Assembly: GCA_934646175.1 (NCBI GenBank)
Contig: CAKUEI010000043.1
Span: 1 to 13,301, forward strand
Length of the DNA: 13,301 nt
DNA from: an uncultured Oscillospiraceae bacterium
GTDB taxonomy: Bacteria > Bacillota > Clostridia > Oscillospirales > Oscillospiraceae
Direction: 5' to 3'
Shown here: one piece after another, positions 1-5,468 of the stretch
Position numbering within the stretch: the first letter of the stretch is position 1
Layout of the letters: each line of letters opens with the position of its first letter
The notes under the pieces: model-generated
Told to the model about the DNA's origin: nothing
The model's input: the letters and a program-made list of their open reading frames with translations, nothing else
Database searches by the model: none
Program-made: the position numbers and the translations under genes

Positions 1-1
1 G

Positions 2-313
2 TATTCCGATGACACCGGTTCCAACACCAACGGCGGCCTTTACGAAGAGAAAGCCAACGGCTACTTCGTGCAGAGCTTCAACGACTGGTGCTTCGACTCC
101 AGCCGTCAGCCCGGCGACACCGGTCTGGTGGAAAACACCAACAGCGGCCAGTACGGCTGGCACATCCTCTACTTCAAGAGCTTCGACGACCCCGTCTGGA
201 AGCTGACCGCCCGGGACGCTCTGAAGAGCGCCGACGTGAGCGAGTGGCTGGACGGCCTGAAGAGCGGTCTGGAGGCCGTGGATGGCTCCGGTATGAAGTA
301 CGTGGCAAAATAA
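2..313 (+). CDS. Peptidyl-prolyl cis-trans isomerase, PpiC/parvulin type (3' end, partial)
   Basis: The reading frame is open from the window edge to a TAA at 311-313, giving the last 103 residues of a protein whose start lies upstream. Near the N-terminal edge it reads GGLYEE, then NGYFVQSFNDW, then QPGDTGLVENTNSGQYGWHI. This is the layout of a parvulin-type (PpiC) rotamase domain: a glycine-rich turn, a helix ending in F.DW.F, a 'pGd.g.V.t..GwHI' strand and a final hydrophobic strand. Such proteins (PrsA- or SurA-like) help fold exported proteins outside the membrane. The family call rests on the GWHI-type C-terminal motif; membrane anchor, signal peptide and substrate cannot be judged from this fragment. 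After the domain comes an acidic and basic tail of about 45 residues. A terminator follows 12 bases after the stop, so this is the last gene of its transcript. Confidence 0.72.
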   Translation, partial: YSDDTGSNTNGGLYEEKANGYFVQSFNDWCFDSSRQPGDTGLVENTNSGQYGWHILYFKSFDDPVWKLTARDALKSADVSEWLDGLKSGLEAVDGSGMKYVAK

Positions 314-325
314 AAATGAAAACGC

Positions 326-368
326 AAAGTCCGCGGTGACCTTTTCGAGTCTCCGCGGACTTTCTTTC
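326..368 (+). terminator. Intrinsic terminator after the peptidyl-prolyl isomerase gene
   Basis: An 11-bp perfect stem pairs 326-336 (AAAGTCCGCGG) with 353-363 (CCGCGGACTTT). After one T-T mismatch it continues with 3 more pairs (338-340 with 349-351). The right arm runs into TTTCTTTC. It lies 12 bases after the preceding stop codon. Confidence 0.85.
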
Positions 369-393
369 TGCCCTTCCATTCTCCGCATAAAAA

Positions 394-430
394 GCCCCCC
401 GTCTGCCACAATAAGGGCAAAAGGGGGGGC
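394..430. promoter_or_regulatory. G/C-run hairpin that covers the ribosome binding site of the first TauE/SafE gene
   Basis: GCCCCCC at 394-400 can pair with GGGGGGC at 424-430, and TGCC at 404-407 with GGCA at 416-419 inside it. The right arm contains the only plausible Shine-Dalgarno tract (423-429) for the ATG at 438. Formed in the mRNA, the hairpin would hide the ribosome binding site. Read on the minus strand, the same hairpin ends in GGGGGGCTTTTT and would look like a terminator. The pairing is seen in the sequence; either function is inferred. Confidence 0.4.
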
Positions 431-437
431 GAAACCC

Positions 438-803
438 ATGGGCAGAAAACCGGAATGGCTCTTCCCCGCTGCGGCAGGTGCCGCGGCGGGCGCGCTGAAC
501 GGATTTTTCGGCGGCGGGGGCGGCATGGTGCTGGTGCCTATGCTGACGGGACTGTGCGGCCTTTCCCAGCAGAAGGCGTTCGCTACATCGGTGGCGGTGA
601 TCTTGCCCCTATGCACCGTCTCCGCCGTCATTTATCTCCTGCGGGGCGACATGGAGTGGGGCACCGCCCTCCCTTATCTGCTGGGCGGCGCATTAGGGGG
701 CCTTCTGGGCGGGAAATGGTTCCGGAAGGCCGATCCGGAAAAGCTGCGGAAGGGCTTCGCCCTGCTGATCCTATACGGTGGCGCGAAAGCGCTTTTCTTC
801 TGA
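438..803 (+). CDS. TauE/SafE (TSUP, DUF81) family membrane protein, N-terminal half-size unit
   Basis: 121 residues. ATG 438 was chosen because it follows a G-rich Shine-Dalgarno tract at 423-429 and begins the first hydrophobic segment. The protein is almost entirely hydrophobic, with about three to four membrane segments. Residues 14-35 carry the family signature (GAAAGALNGFFGGGGG, then MVLVPML), followed by QQKAFATSVAVILP. The TauE/SafE family transports small anions or organosulfur compounds such as sulfite, sulfonates or sulfoacetate; the substrate cannot be told here. Full-size members are about 240-270 residues built from two homologous repeats, so this gene encodes one repeat only. 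Its TGA overlaps the ATG of the next gene (TGATG, 801-805), and that gene encodes the matching second repeat, so the two products probably assemble into one transporter. A frameshifted full-length gene is the alternative. Confidence 0.8.
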   Translation: MGRKPEWLFPAAAGAAAGALNGFFGGGGGMVLVPMLTGLCGLSQQKAFATSVAVILPLCTVSAVIYLLRGDMEWGTALPYLLGGALGGLLGGKWFRKADPEKLRKGFALLILYGGAKALFF

Positions 804-1171
804 TGGTGCGCTTTCTTCTTTCCGCCGCGGCGGGGTGTGTCTGCGGGGTCCTGTCCGCCTTCGGCGTGGGCGGTGGAACCATTCTGCTCATTTGGCTGAC
901 GGCCTTTGCGGGCGTGGAGCAGCAGAGTGCCCAGGGGATCAACCTGCTCTATTTCCTCCCCACGGCGGCCATCGCCCTGCCCGCTCATTTCAAAAACGGT
1001 TTGGTGGACAAAAAGGCCGCCCCGCCCGCCATCCTTAGCGGGCTTTTGGCCACGGGGGCGGCGGCCTGGGTGGCCACGGGGCTTGATCTCTTCTGGATGA
1101 AAAAGTGCTTCGGCGTTTTCCTGCTGATCATCGGTCTCAGGGAGCTGCTGCGAAAAAAAACGGGGAAATAA
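803..1171 (+). CDS. TauE/SafE (TSUP, DUF81) family membrane protein, C-terminal half-size unit
   Basis: 122 residues, starting at the ATG that shares one base with the upstream TGA (TGATG); translation is probably coupled, since no good Shine-Dalgarno precedes it. It repeats the pattern of its neighbour: GCVCGVLSAFGVGGG at residues 11-25, then EQQSAQGINLLYFLPTA, matching the GGGGG and QQKAFATS stretches of the first gene. It has about four hydrophobic segments and a basic C-terminal tail (RELLRKKTGK). Together the two products equal one normal TauE/SafE transporter of 243 residues. The reading frame is also open upstream of 803 as far back as 455, so a -1 frameshift or an assembly error could give a single fused protein; I saw no canonical slippery heptamer at the junction. 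The gene ends 3 bases from the convergent ruvX stop codon, with no obvious terminator between. Confidence 0.8.
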   Translation: MVRFLLSAAAGCVCGVLSAFGVGGGTILLIWLTAFAGVEQQSAQGINLLYFLPTAAIALPAHFKNGLVDKKAAPPAILSGLLATGAAAWVATGLDLFWMKKCFGVFLLIIGLRELLRKKTGK

Positions 1172-1174
1172 GGC

Positions 1175-1612
1175 TCACTTCTCCCCTTCCCGCTGCTTTT
1201 GAAGGCGGAGATGCGTAAGGTACCCCTCCAGGATCAGGGTGGCGGCCACGGCGTCCACATTTTTCCGGTGGTCCTTCATCTTTTTCCCGCCGGCGTGCAG
1301 GATCTGGTGGGCCTCGATGGTGGTGCGCCGCTCATCCCAGAAGACGGGGGACAGTCCGGTCGCCTGCTCCAGCAGAACGGCAAAAGCGCGGCAATGCTCA
1401 GTGCGGGGGCCTTCGCTGCCGTCCATGTTCCGGGGAAAGCCCAGCACCAGCGTGTCCACCTGCTGCTCCTGCACAAGGCGGGCGATCTCCTGTGCTGCTT
1501 TTTCCGCGTTCCGGCTGGGGACCACCGCGGTATACCCCGCCAGAAGGCCGGTGGGATCGGAAACGGCGATGCCGGTGCGGGCGTCCCCGTAGTCAATGGC
1601 CATGATGCGCAT
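1175..1612 (-). CDS. ruvX: RuvX/YqgF-family Holliday junction resolvase or pre-16S rRNA nuclease
   Basis: 145 residues, the usual length for the family. It has the RNase H-like fold signature: D7 in IDYGDARTGIAVSD, then LVLGFPRNMDGSEGP at 57-69, E94 in FWDERRTT, and D120 in the final helix (VDAVAATLILEGYL). D7, E94 and D120 are the expected metal-binding acids. Members are described as putative Holliday junction resolvases, and the E. coli protein is needed for 5' end maturation of 16S rRNA. The start ATG at 1612 follows AGAGGAG on the minus strand at good spacing. The gene points towards the two TauE/SafE genes and away from the ribosomal protein operon, with which it shares a 340-base divergent intergenic region. 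Confidence 0.93.
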   Translation of the reverse strand: MRIMAIDYGDARTGIAVSDPTGLLAGYTAVVPSRNAEKAAQEIARLVQEQQVDTLVLGFPRNMDGSEGPRTEHCRAFAVLLEQATGLSPVFWDERRTTIEAHQILHAGGKKMKDHRKNVDAVAATLILEGYLTHLRLQKQREGEK

Positions 1613-1630
1613 ATCTCTTCTCCTCTTTTT

Positions 1631-1653
1631 GCTCTTTTCGGGTACAAAAGAGC
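1631..1653. repeat. Inverted repeat in the ruvX 5' untranslated region
   Basis: GCTCTTTT at 1631-1638 pairs with AAAAGAGC at 1646-1653 around a 7-base loop. It lies between the probable -10 hexamer of ruvX (minus-strand TATCAT, 1664-1669) and the ruvX ribosome binding site. It could be an operator or a 5' UTR hairpin. No further support is visible. Confidence 0.4.
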
Positions 1654-1663
1654 GATTTTCTCT

Positions 1664-1669
1664 ATGATA
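1664..1669 (-). promoter_or_regulatory. Possible ruvX -10 hexamer
   Basis: The minus strand reads TATCAT, a 5/6 match to TATAAT, 52 bases before the ruvX ATG. The region 17 bases further upstream is only a T-run, so no convincing -35 supports it. Confidence 0.3.
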
Positions 1670-1695
1670 ACAGAAAAAAAGAAGAGAAAAAAGCC

Positions 1696-1724
1696 TTGAC
1701 AGCGGGATGGGGGCATGTTAGACT
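1696..1724 (+). promoter_or_regulatory. Sigma-A type promoter of the rpmG-secE-nusG-rplK-rplA operon
   Basis: TTGACA at 1696-1701 is a perfect -35 hexamer. After exactly 17 bases comes TAGACT at 1719-1724, a 4/6 match to the -10. Transcription would start near 1731, leaving an untranslated leader of about 220 bases before rpmG. Confidence 0.7.
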
Positions 1725-1730
1725 TGAAAT

Positions 1731-1951
1731 ACCTATGAAAAGGGCTTTCTTTTTGTGCGCATTTTTACGGGATGACGCACAAAACCCCTCCCCCGCTGCG
1801 CGGGACATAGGGAGGCAAACATCTGCCGTCTCCACCGTACTTAACCTCCGGGTCTTCCCGCGGGGAATGGGTTAGCTGGATTCGGCGCAAGACGTGCCGC
1901 TTCCGGCTTTTTTCTTTGGAGGCGGACACAACTCATAAGGAGGTGCCGACA
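1731..1951 (+). promoter_or_regulatory. Long structured leader of the rpmG operon, with attenuator-like 3' end
   Basis: This gene-free stretch holds a chain of hairpins. TTTTGTGCG (1751-1759) pairs with CGCACAAAA (1776-1784). CCTCC (1787-1791) pairs with GGAGG (1811-1815), enclosing CCCGC (1792-1796) with GCGGG (1800-1804). TAACC (1842-1846) pairs with GGTTA (1870-1874), enclosing TTCCC (1855-1859) with GGGAA (1863-1867). Finally CGGCGC (1883-1888) pairs with GTGCCG (1894-1899). The last right arm overlaps the left arm of a short terminator hairpin (1896-1907) followed by six T, so the two are mutually exclusive. This geometry suggests attenuation. I recognise no T-box, riboswitch or ribosomal-protein leader family here. 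Confidence 0.5.
1896..1913 (+). terminator. Short terminator-like hairpin in the rpmG leader
   Basis: GCCG (1896-1899) pairs with CGGC (1904-1907) around CTTC, followed directly by TTTTTT at 1908-1913. The stem has only four pairs, so termination would be weak or conditional. It lies 38 bases before rpmG, and an upstream hairpin (1883-1899) competes for its left arm. Confidence 0.4.
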
Positions 1952-2119
1952 ATGGCCAGCAAAAGCGGCGCACGCATCAAGATCACCCTGCGGTGCTCTG
2001 AGTGCAAGCAGCGCAACTACAACACGTTCAAGAACAAGAAGAACGACCCGGATCGTCTTGAGCTGAAGAAGTACTGCCCCTTCTGCAGAAAGCACACGGT
2101 CCATAACGAAACGAAGTAA
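1952..2119 (+). CDS. rpmG: Large-subunit ribosomal protein bL33, zinc-ribbon form
   Basis: 55 residues. The start is ATG 1952, 7 bases after the perfect Shine-Dalgarno AAGGAGGT (1937-1944); an in-frame extension to 1916 is disfavoured. The sequence has the L33 pattern ARIKITLRCSECK, then NYNTFKNKKN, then LELKKYCPFCRKHT. Cysteines C15, C18, C42 and C45 form two CxxC pairs, so this is the zinc-binding (C+) version rather than the cysteine-free paralogue many Firmicutes also carry. bL33 sits near the E site of the 50S subunit. Its position before secE and nusG is conserved in many bacteria. The tRNA-Trp often found near here is absent. Confidence 0.95.
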   Translation: MASKSGARIKITLRCSECKQRNYNTFKNKKNDPDRLELKKYCPFCRKHTVHNETK

Positions 2120-2157
2120 CCCTCCGAACGGTTGATAGAAAGAAGGGTGTAAAACGA

Positions 2158-2430
2158 ATGGCTGAAAACGAAAAGCTGGAGAAGGCGGCCAAAAAGTCCG
2201 CCGATAAGCCTGCCAAGGAGAAGAAGCCCGGTTTCTTTTCCCGCATCGGCCGCTGGCTGAAGGAACTGAAGGCCGAGCTGAAGAAGGTCACCTGGCCCAC
2301 CTGGAAGCAGACCCTGAACAACACCTGGGTCGTCATCCTCTGCGTCGTGGTAGTCGGCATCTTCATCTGGGTGTTTGATGCTGTGTCCTCCGGTGTGGTC
2401 AATGCGCTGATCTCCCTGGTGAAAGGGTAA
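2158..2430 (+). CDS. secE: Preprotein translocase subunit SecE
   Basis: 90 residues, typical of the short Gram-positive SecE. A charged, lysine-rich N-terminal tail (residues 1-24) is followed by an amphipathic helix containing the family signature ELKKVTWPTWKQ at about 40-51, and then one membrane span at about 57-76 (WVVILCVVVVGIFIWVF). SecE clamps the two halves of SecY in the SecYEG channel. The ATG follows AAGAAGGGTG at a workable distance, 38 bases after rpmG. nusG starts 9 bases after its stop. Confidence 0.95.
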   Translation: MAENEKLEKAAKKSADKPAKEKKPGFFSRIGRWLKELKAELKKVTWPTWKQTLNNTWVVILCVVVVGIFIWVFDAVSSGVVNALISLVKG

Positions 2431-2439
2431 GGCGCGGCT

Positions 2440-2961
2440 ATGGCAGAGCATGCAAACTGGTATGTTGTTCATACCTACTCCGGCTATGAAAACACGGTGA
2501 AGGCCACGATCGAGAAGCACGTGGAAAACCGTGGGCTGCACGACTCTATTCTGGAGGTCAGCATCCCCATGGAGACTGTCACGGAAATCACCGATAACGG
2601 CCCCAAGACCGTGGAGCGCAAGGTGTTCCCCGGCTATGTGCTGGTGAAGATGGTGATGAGCGACGAGATCTGGCACATTGTGCGCAATGTGCGCGGCGTC
2701 ACCGGGTTTGTCGGCTCCGGCAACAAGCCCATCCCCCTGACGGAGGATGAGATCGCAGCCCTGGGTGTGGAAAAGCGTGAGATCAACGTGAGCTACGCGG
2801 TCGGCGACAGCGTCAAGATCACCGACGGTGCGCTGGAATCCTTCCTGGGTACTGTGGAAGAGATCGACCTCGATCACGCCAAGGTGCGTGTGGTCGTCTC
2901 CATGTTCGGGCGCGAAACGCCCGTGGAACTGGAATTGGATCAGGTGGAACCCATCGCCTGA
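2440..2961 (+). CDS. nusG: Transcription termination/antitermination factor NusG
   Basis: 173 residues, the normal bacterial length. The N-terminal NGN domain opens with NWYVVHTYSGYE and includes VFPGYVLVKM and the GVTGFVGSGNKPIPLT stretch (about 80-100). A C-terminal KOW domain starts at about residue 120 (YAVGDSVKI.DG..) and ends in VSMFGRETPVELELDQVEPI. NusG binds RNA polymerase beside the clamp and links it to Rho, ribosomes or pausing sites. The gene lies 9 bases after secE with no good Shine-Dalgarno of its own in that gap; the AAAGGG at the end of secE may serve. Confidence 0.96.
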   Translation: MAEHANWYVVHTYSGYENTVKATIEKHVENRGLHDSILEVSIPMETVTEITDNGPKTVERKVFPGYVLVKMVMSDEIWHIVRNVRGVTGFVGSGNKPIPLTEDEIAALGVEKREINVSYAVGDSVKITDGALESFLGTVEEIDLDHAKVRVVVSMFGRETPVELELDQVEPIA

Positions 2962-2964
2962 AAC

Positions 2965-2995
2965 GTGGGAGGGACATGCGTCCCGTCCAAACCAC
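2965..2995 (+). promoter_or_regulatory. Candidate L1-binding autoregulatory element upstream of rplK
   Basis: The nusG-rplK gap folds into a short stem with an asymmetric internal loop. GTGG (2965-2968) pairs with CCAC (2992-2995), and GGGAC (2971-2975) pairs with GTCCC (2980-2984) around ATGC. The internal loop has GA on the left and GTCCAAA on the right. Known mRNA sites for ribosomal protein L1 have this shape (two stems, a small GA left loop and a larger right loop beginning with G and ending in AAA), mimicking the L1 site of 23S rRNA. Free L1 would repress rplK-rplA translation. The fold is seen; the match is from memory of the family. Confidence 0.6.
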
Positions 2996-3018
2996 ATTTT
3001 TCGTAGGAGGTGCTCATT

Positions 3019-3444
3019 GTGGCACAGAAAGTAACTGGATATGTAAAGCTTCAGATCCCGGCCGGCAAGGCGACTCCCGCTCCCCCCGTCGGCCCCGCCC
3101 TCGGTCAGCACGGCATCAACATCGCCGCGTTCACCAAGGAATTTAACGAGCGTACCAAGAACGACGCCGGCCTGATCATCCCCGTGGTGATCACTGTTTA
3201 CGCCGACCGTTCTTTCTCCTTCATCACCAAGACTCCTCCCGCCGCTGTGCTCATCAAGAAGGCATGCAACATCGAGTCCGGCTCCGGCGTGCCCAACAAG
3301 ACCAAGGTGGCCACCATCAGCAAGGAAGATGTCCGCAAGATCGCCGAGACCAAGATGCCTGACCTGAACGCGGCCAGCATCGAGTCTGCCATGAGCATGA
3401 TCGCCGGCACCGCCCGCAGCATGGGCGTTGTCGTGGGCGACTAA
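3019..3444 (+). CDS. rplK: Large-subunit ribosomal protein uL11
   Basis: 141 residues, the standard length. The start is GTG 3019, 7 bases after AGGAGGT (3005-3011). An earlier in-frame GTG at 3010 overlaps that ribosome binding site and would add three residues not found in the family. The N-terminal domain carries KLQIPAGKATPAPPVGPALGQHG, and the C-terminal RNA-binding domain carries SGSGVPNKTKVATI and the ending SIAGTARSMG-like stretch (MIAGTARSMGVVVGD). uL11 forms the base of the stalk with the 23S GTPase centre and takes part in factor binding and the stringent response. It is followed 22 bases later by rplA. Confidence 0.97.
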   Translation: MAQKVTGYVKLQIPAGKATPAPPVGPALGQHGINIAAFTKEFNERTKNDAGLIIPVVITVYADRSFSFITKTPPAAVLIKKACNIESGSGVPNKTKVATISKEDVRKIAETKMPDLNAASIESAMSMIAGTARSMGVVVGD

Positions 3445-3466
3445 CGCGGAAGGAGGCATACGTACA

Positions 3467-4159
3467 ATGTTTAGAGGTAAAAAATATCAGGAGAGCGCCA
3501 AGCAGATCGATAAGGCCGCTCTGTATGACACCAACGATGCCATGGCTCTGGTCGTGAAGACCGCCACCGCCAAGTTCGACGAGACCGTCGAGCTGCATGT
3601 GAAGCTGGGCGTCGACTCCCGTCACGCCGACCAGCAGGTCCGCGGCGCCATCGTGCTGCCTCACGGCACCGGCAAGACCCAGCGCGTGCTGGTCTTCGCC
3701 AAGGGTGACAAGGCTGAGGCCGCCCGCGCCGCCGGCGCCGACTATGTGGGCGACATGGACATGGTGGAGAAGATCCAGAAGGAAAACTGGTTCGACTTCG
3801 ATGTCGTGGTCGCTTCCCCCGACATGATGGGCGTTGTGGGCCGTCTCGGTAAGGTCCTGGGCCCCAAGGGTCTGATGCCCTCCCCCAAGGCCGGCACCGT
3901 CACCCCCGACGTGGCCAAGGCCGTTCAGGAAGTCAAGGCCGGTAAGGTCGAGTATCGTCTGGACAAGACCAACATCATTCACTGCCCCATCGGCAAGGTC
4001 TCCTTCGGCCCCGAGAAACTGGCTGAGAACTTCACCGCGCTCATGGGCGCCATCATCAAGGCGAAGCCCGCCGCGGCCAAGGGCCAGTATATCAAGAGCT
4101 GCGTGGTGGCTTCCACCATGGGCCCCGGCGTGAAGGTCAACTCCGCCAAGCTGGCGTAA
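3467..4159 (+). CDS. rplA: Large-subunit ribosomal protein uL1
   Basis: 230 residues. ATG 3467 follows AAGGAGG (3450-3456); an upstream in-frame extension to 3428 would overlap rplK and lacks family similarity. Conserved uL1 stretches are visible: TVELHVKLGVD, VRGAIVLPHGTGK, VVASPDMMGVVGRLGKVLGP, KGLMPSPKAGTV and IIHCPIGKVSF. uL1 forms the mobile L1 stalk that moves deacylated tRNA out of the E site, and in many bacteria it represses its own operon by binding the mRNA before rplK. A strong terminator starts 16 bases after its stop, making this the last gene of the rpmG operon. Confidence 0.97.
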   Translation: MFRGKKYQESAKQIDKAALYDTNDAMALVVKTATAKFDETVELHVKLGVDSRHADQQVRGAIVLPHGTGKTQRVLVFAKGDKAEAARAAGADYVGDMDMVEKIQKENWFDFDVVVASPDMMGVVGRLGKVLGPKGLMPSPKAGTVTPDVAKAVQEVKAGKVEYRLDKTNIIHCPIGKVSFGPEKLAENFTALMGAIIKAKPAAAKGQYIKSCVVASTMGPGVKVNSAKLA

Positions 4160-4174
4160 GATCCTGCATTTTCG

Positions 4175-4213
4175 CTCCGGCGCGCTCCAAAGGGGCGCGC
4201 CGGAGTTTTCTTC
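4175..4213 (+). terminator. Strong intrinsic terminator after rplA
   Basis: A 14-bp stem (one G-T pair) joins 4175-4188 (CTCCGGCGCGCTCC) and 4192-4205 around the loop AAA, followed by TTTTCTTCC. It separates the rpmG-rplA transcript from the rplJ promoter. Confidence 0.92.
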
Positions 4214-4281
4214 CGGGCGTCCGGGAATGCCCGGTTTTCTCCCCTTTTCGGAATTTTTGCTTCTTTTCCGCAAGAAAATCC

Positions 4282-4310
4282 TTGACAGGGGGCAGATATT
4301 TCTTTATAAT
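4282..4310 (+). promoter_or_regulatory. Consensus sigma-A promoter of rplJ-rplL
   Basis: TTGACA at 4282-4287 and TATAAT at 4305-4310 are both perfect hexamers with a 17-base spacer. Transcription should begin around 4317, giving a 5' leader of about 125 bases. Confidence 0.9.
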
Positions 4311-4316
4311 AATGGA

Positions 4317-4440
4317 TGCGTTCGAAGACAGCAGGTGGCCCGTGGCCGTAAATCCTGCCGAGAGTGCAGCTGATCTGGTGTATTTGTGCTGCTTTCTGTC
4401 GAACAGAACGCAGCATTTTATTTTTTCTGGAGGTGAAACC
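4317..4440 (+). promoter_or_regulatory. Ribosomal protein L10 leader
   Basis: The leader contains GAAGACAGCAGGTGG (from 4324) and, after a variable arm, GTAAATCCTGCCGAG (ending near 4362). Here AGCAGG can pair with CCTGCC next to a conserved unpaired stretch. This is the core of the Firmicutes L10 leader, which mimics the L10/L12 binding site of 23S rRNA. It is followed by a terminator hairpin (4387-4426). Binding of the L10-L12 complex is known in this family to favour termination, so excess L10 lowers rplJ-rplL expression. Confidence 0.85.
4387..4426 (+). terminator. Attenuator terminator of the L10 leader
   Basis: A stem of 13 positions with one mismatch pairs 4387-4399 (TGCTGCTTTCTGT) with 4403-4415 around CGA, followed by TTTTATTTTTT. 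It lies inside the leader, just before the rplJ ribosome binding site (CTGGAGGTG), so it is an attenuator rather than an operon end. Confidence 0.85.
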
Positions 4441-4442
4441 AA

Positions 4443-4979
4443 ATGCCTAACGCAAAAGTTCTCAGCGAGAAGCAGGCCATCGTTGCTGACCTGGCTCACA
4501 AGCTGCAGAATGCTGCTTCCGGCGTACTGGTGGATTACAAGGGCCTCACGGTGGCGGAAGACACCGCTCTGCGCGCTGAGCTGCGCAAGAACGATGTGGA
4601 GTACGGCGTTGTGAAGAACACGCTGGTCCGCTTCGCCATCGATCAGTGCGGCATGAGCGAGCTGGATGAGGTGCTTCACGGCACCACTTCCATGGCAGTG
4701 AGCCACACCGACCCCATCGCTCCCATGCGCGTGGTCAACAAGTTCGCAAAGCAGTTCAACGGCGACAAGTTCGTCATCAAGGCCGGCTTCATGGACGGCA
4801 AAGTCCTGCCCCTGAGCGATATCATGGCTCTGGCAGAGCTGCCTTCCAAGGAAGTGCTGCAGGCCCAGGCTCTGGGTACCCTGCTGGCCCCCATCACCAG
4901 CCTGGCGATCGTCATCAAGGCGATCTGCGAGCAGAAGGGCGGTTCCGTCGAGGCCGCCGAAGCCCCCGCTGCCGAATAA
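4443..4979 (+). CDS. rplJ: Large-subunit ribosomal protein uL10
   Basis: 178 residues, within the family range. ATG 4443 follows TGGAGGTGAAACCAA. Conserved uL10 features are SEKQAIVADLAHKL near the N-terminus, GVLVDYKGLTVAEDTALRAE at about 27-46, and VKNTLVRFAI. The middle has the KVLPLSDIMALAELPSKE pattern, and the last 60 residues hold the helix that binds L7/L12 dimers. It ends in an Ala/Pro/Glu-rich tail (VEAAEAPAAE). uL10 anchors the L7/L12 stalk to 23S rRNA beside uL11 and is the presumed ligand of the leader in front of it. rplL follows after 51 bases with its own ribosome binding site. Confidence 0.96.
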   Translation: MPNAKVLSEKQAIVADLAHKLQNAASGVLVDYKGLTVAEDTALRAELRKNDVEYGVVKNTLVRFAIDQCGMSELDEVLHGTTSMAVSHTDPIAPMRVVNKFAKQFNGDKFVIKAGFMDGKVLPLSDIMALAELPSKEVLQAQALGTLLAPITSLAIVIKAICEQKGGSVEAAEAPAAE

Positions 4980-5030
4980 CCGGCACCCACTACAAATTGA
5001 AATTTTAGTTAACATTAGGAGGTAACTATC

Positions 5031-5405
5031 ATGGCTTCTGAAAAGATTACTGCCCTCATCGAAGAGGTTAAGGGCCTGACCGTTCTGGAGCTGTCCGAGC
5101 TGGTCCACGCTCTGGAAGAGGAGTTCGGCGTTTCCGCCGCTGCTATGGCTGCTCCCGCTGCCGGCGGCGCTGCTGCTCCCGCCGCTGAGGAGAAGACCGA
5201 GTTCGACGTCGTTCTGGCTGAGATCGGTTCCGAGAAGATCAAGGTCATCAAGGCTGTCCGTGAGATCACCGGCCTGGGCCTGGCTGAGGCCAAGGCTGTT
5301 GTCGAGGCCGCTCCCAAGGCTGTCAAGGAAGGCGTTTCCAAGGACGAGGCCGAAGAGCTGAAGAAGAAGCTGGAAGACGTCGGCGCCAAGGTCGAGCTGA
5401 AGTAA
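5031..5405 (+). CDS. rplL: Large-subunit ribosomal protein bL7/bL12
   Basis: 124 residues, a normal length. The ATG follows AGGAGGTAACTATC. The N-terminal dimerisation domain (about 1-38) contains LTVLELSELVHALEEEFGV. An Ala/Pro/Gly-rich hinge follows (about 39-57), then the C-terminal factor-binding domain with KIKVIKAVREITGLGLAEAK and EGVSKDEAEELKKKLEDVGA. Several copies of this protein form the flexible stalk that recruits elongation factors. In most bacteria rpoB follows rplL. Here a terminator and a convergent unrelated gene follow instead. Confidence 0.97.
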   Translation: MASEKITALIEEVKGLTVLELSELVHALEEEFGVSAAAMAAPAAGGAAAPAAEEKTEFDVVLAEIGSEKIKVIKAVREITGLGLAEAKAVVEAAPKAVKEGVSKDEAEELKKKLEDVGAKVELK

Positions 5406-5427
5406 GTTTCTTTTCACCAACAGGAAG

Positions 5428-5468
5428 AAAGAGACGGCTGCGAAAGCAGCCGTCTCTTTTTGTTTTTC
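5428..5468. terminator. Intrinsic, probably bidirectional terminator between rplL and the PAP2 gene
   Basis: A perfect 14-bp stem joins 5428-5441 and 5446-5459 around a GAAA tetraloop, followed by TTTGTTTTTC on the plus strand. The left arm starts with AAA, giving TTTCTTCC on the minus strand. It sits between two convergent genes and can serve both. Confidence 0.92.

Noticed and set aside
780..806. Programmed -1 frameshift fusing the two TauE/SafE halves
   Set aside because: The downstream frame is open, so a fusion is possible, but no X-XXY-YYZ heptamer is present near the stop and the TGATG overlap explains coupled translation more simply.
1731..1951. T-box leader before rpmG
   Set aside because: The conserved T-box sequence (AGGGTGGNACCGCG-like) is absent.
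2120..2157. tRNA-Trp between rpmG and secE
   Set aside because: The gap is only 38 bases and has no tRNA structure or T-loop.
3010..3018. Earlier GTG start for rplK
   Set aside because: It overlaps the Shine-Dalgarno AGGAGGT. The GTG at 3019 has correct spacing and gives the family N-terminus MAQKV.
2017..3459. Long minus-strand open frame (480 codons) opposite secE, nusG and rplK
   Set aside because: It is the antisense shadow of confidently identified ribosomal genes in GC-rich DNA. The product is His/Asp/Leu-rich with no recognisable domain.
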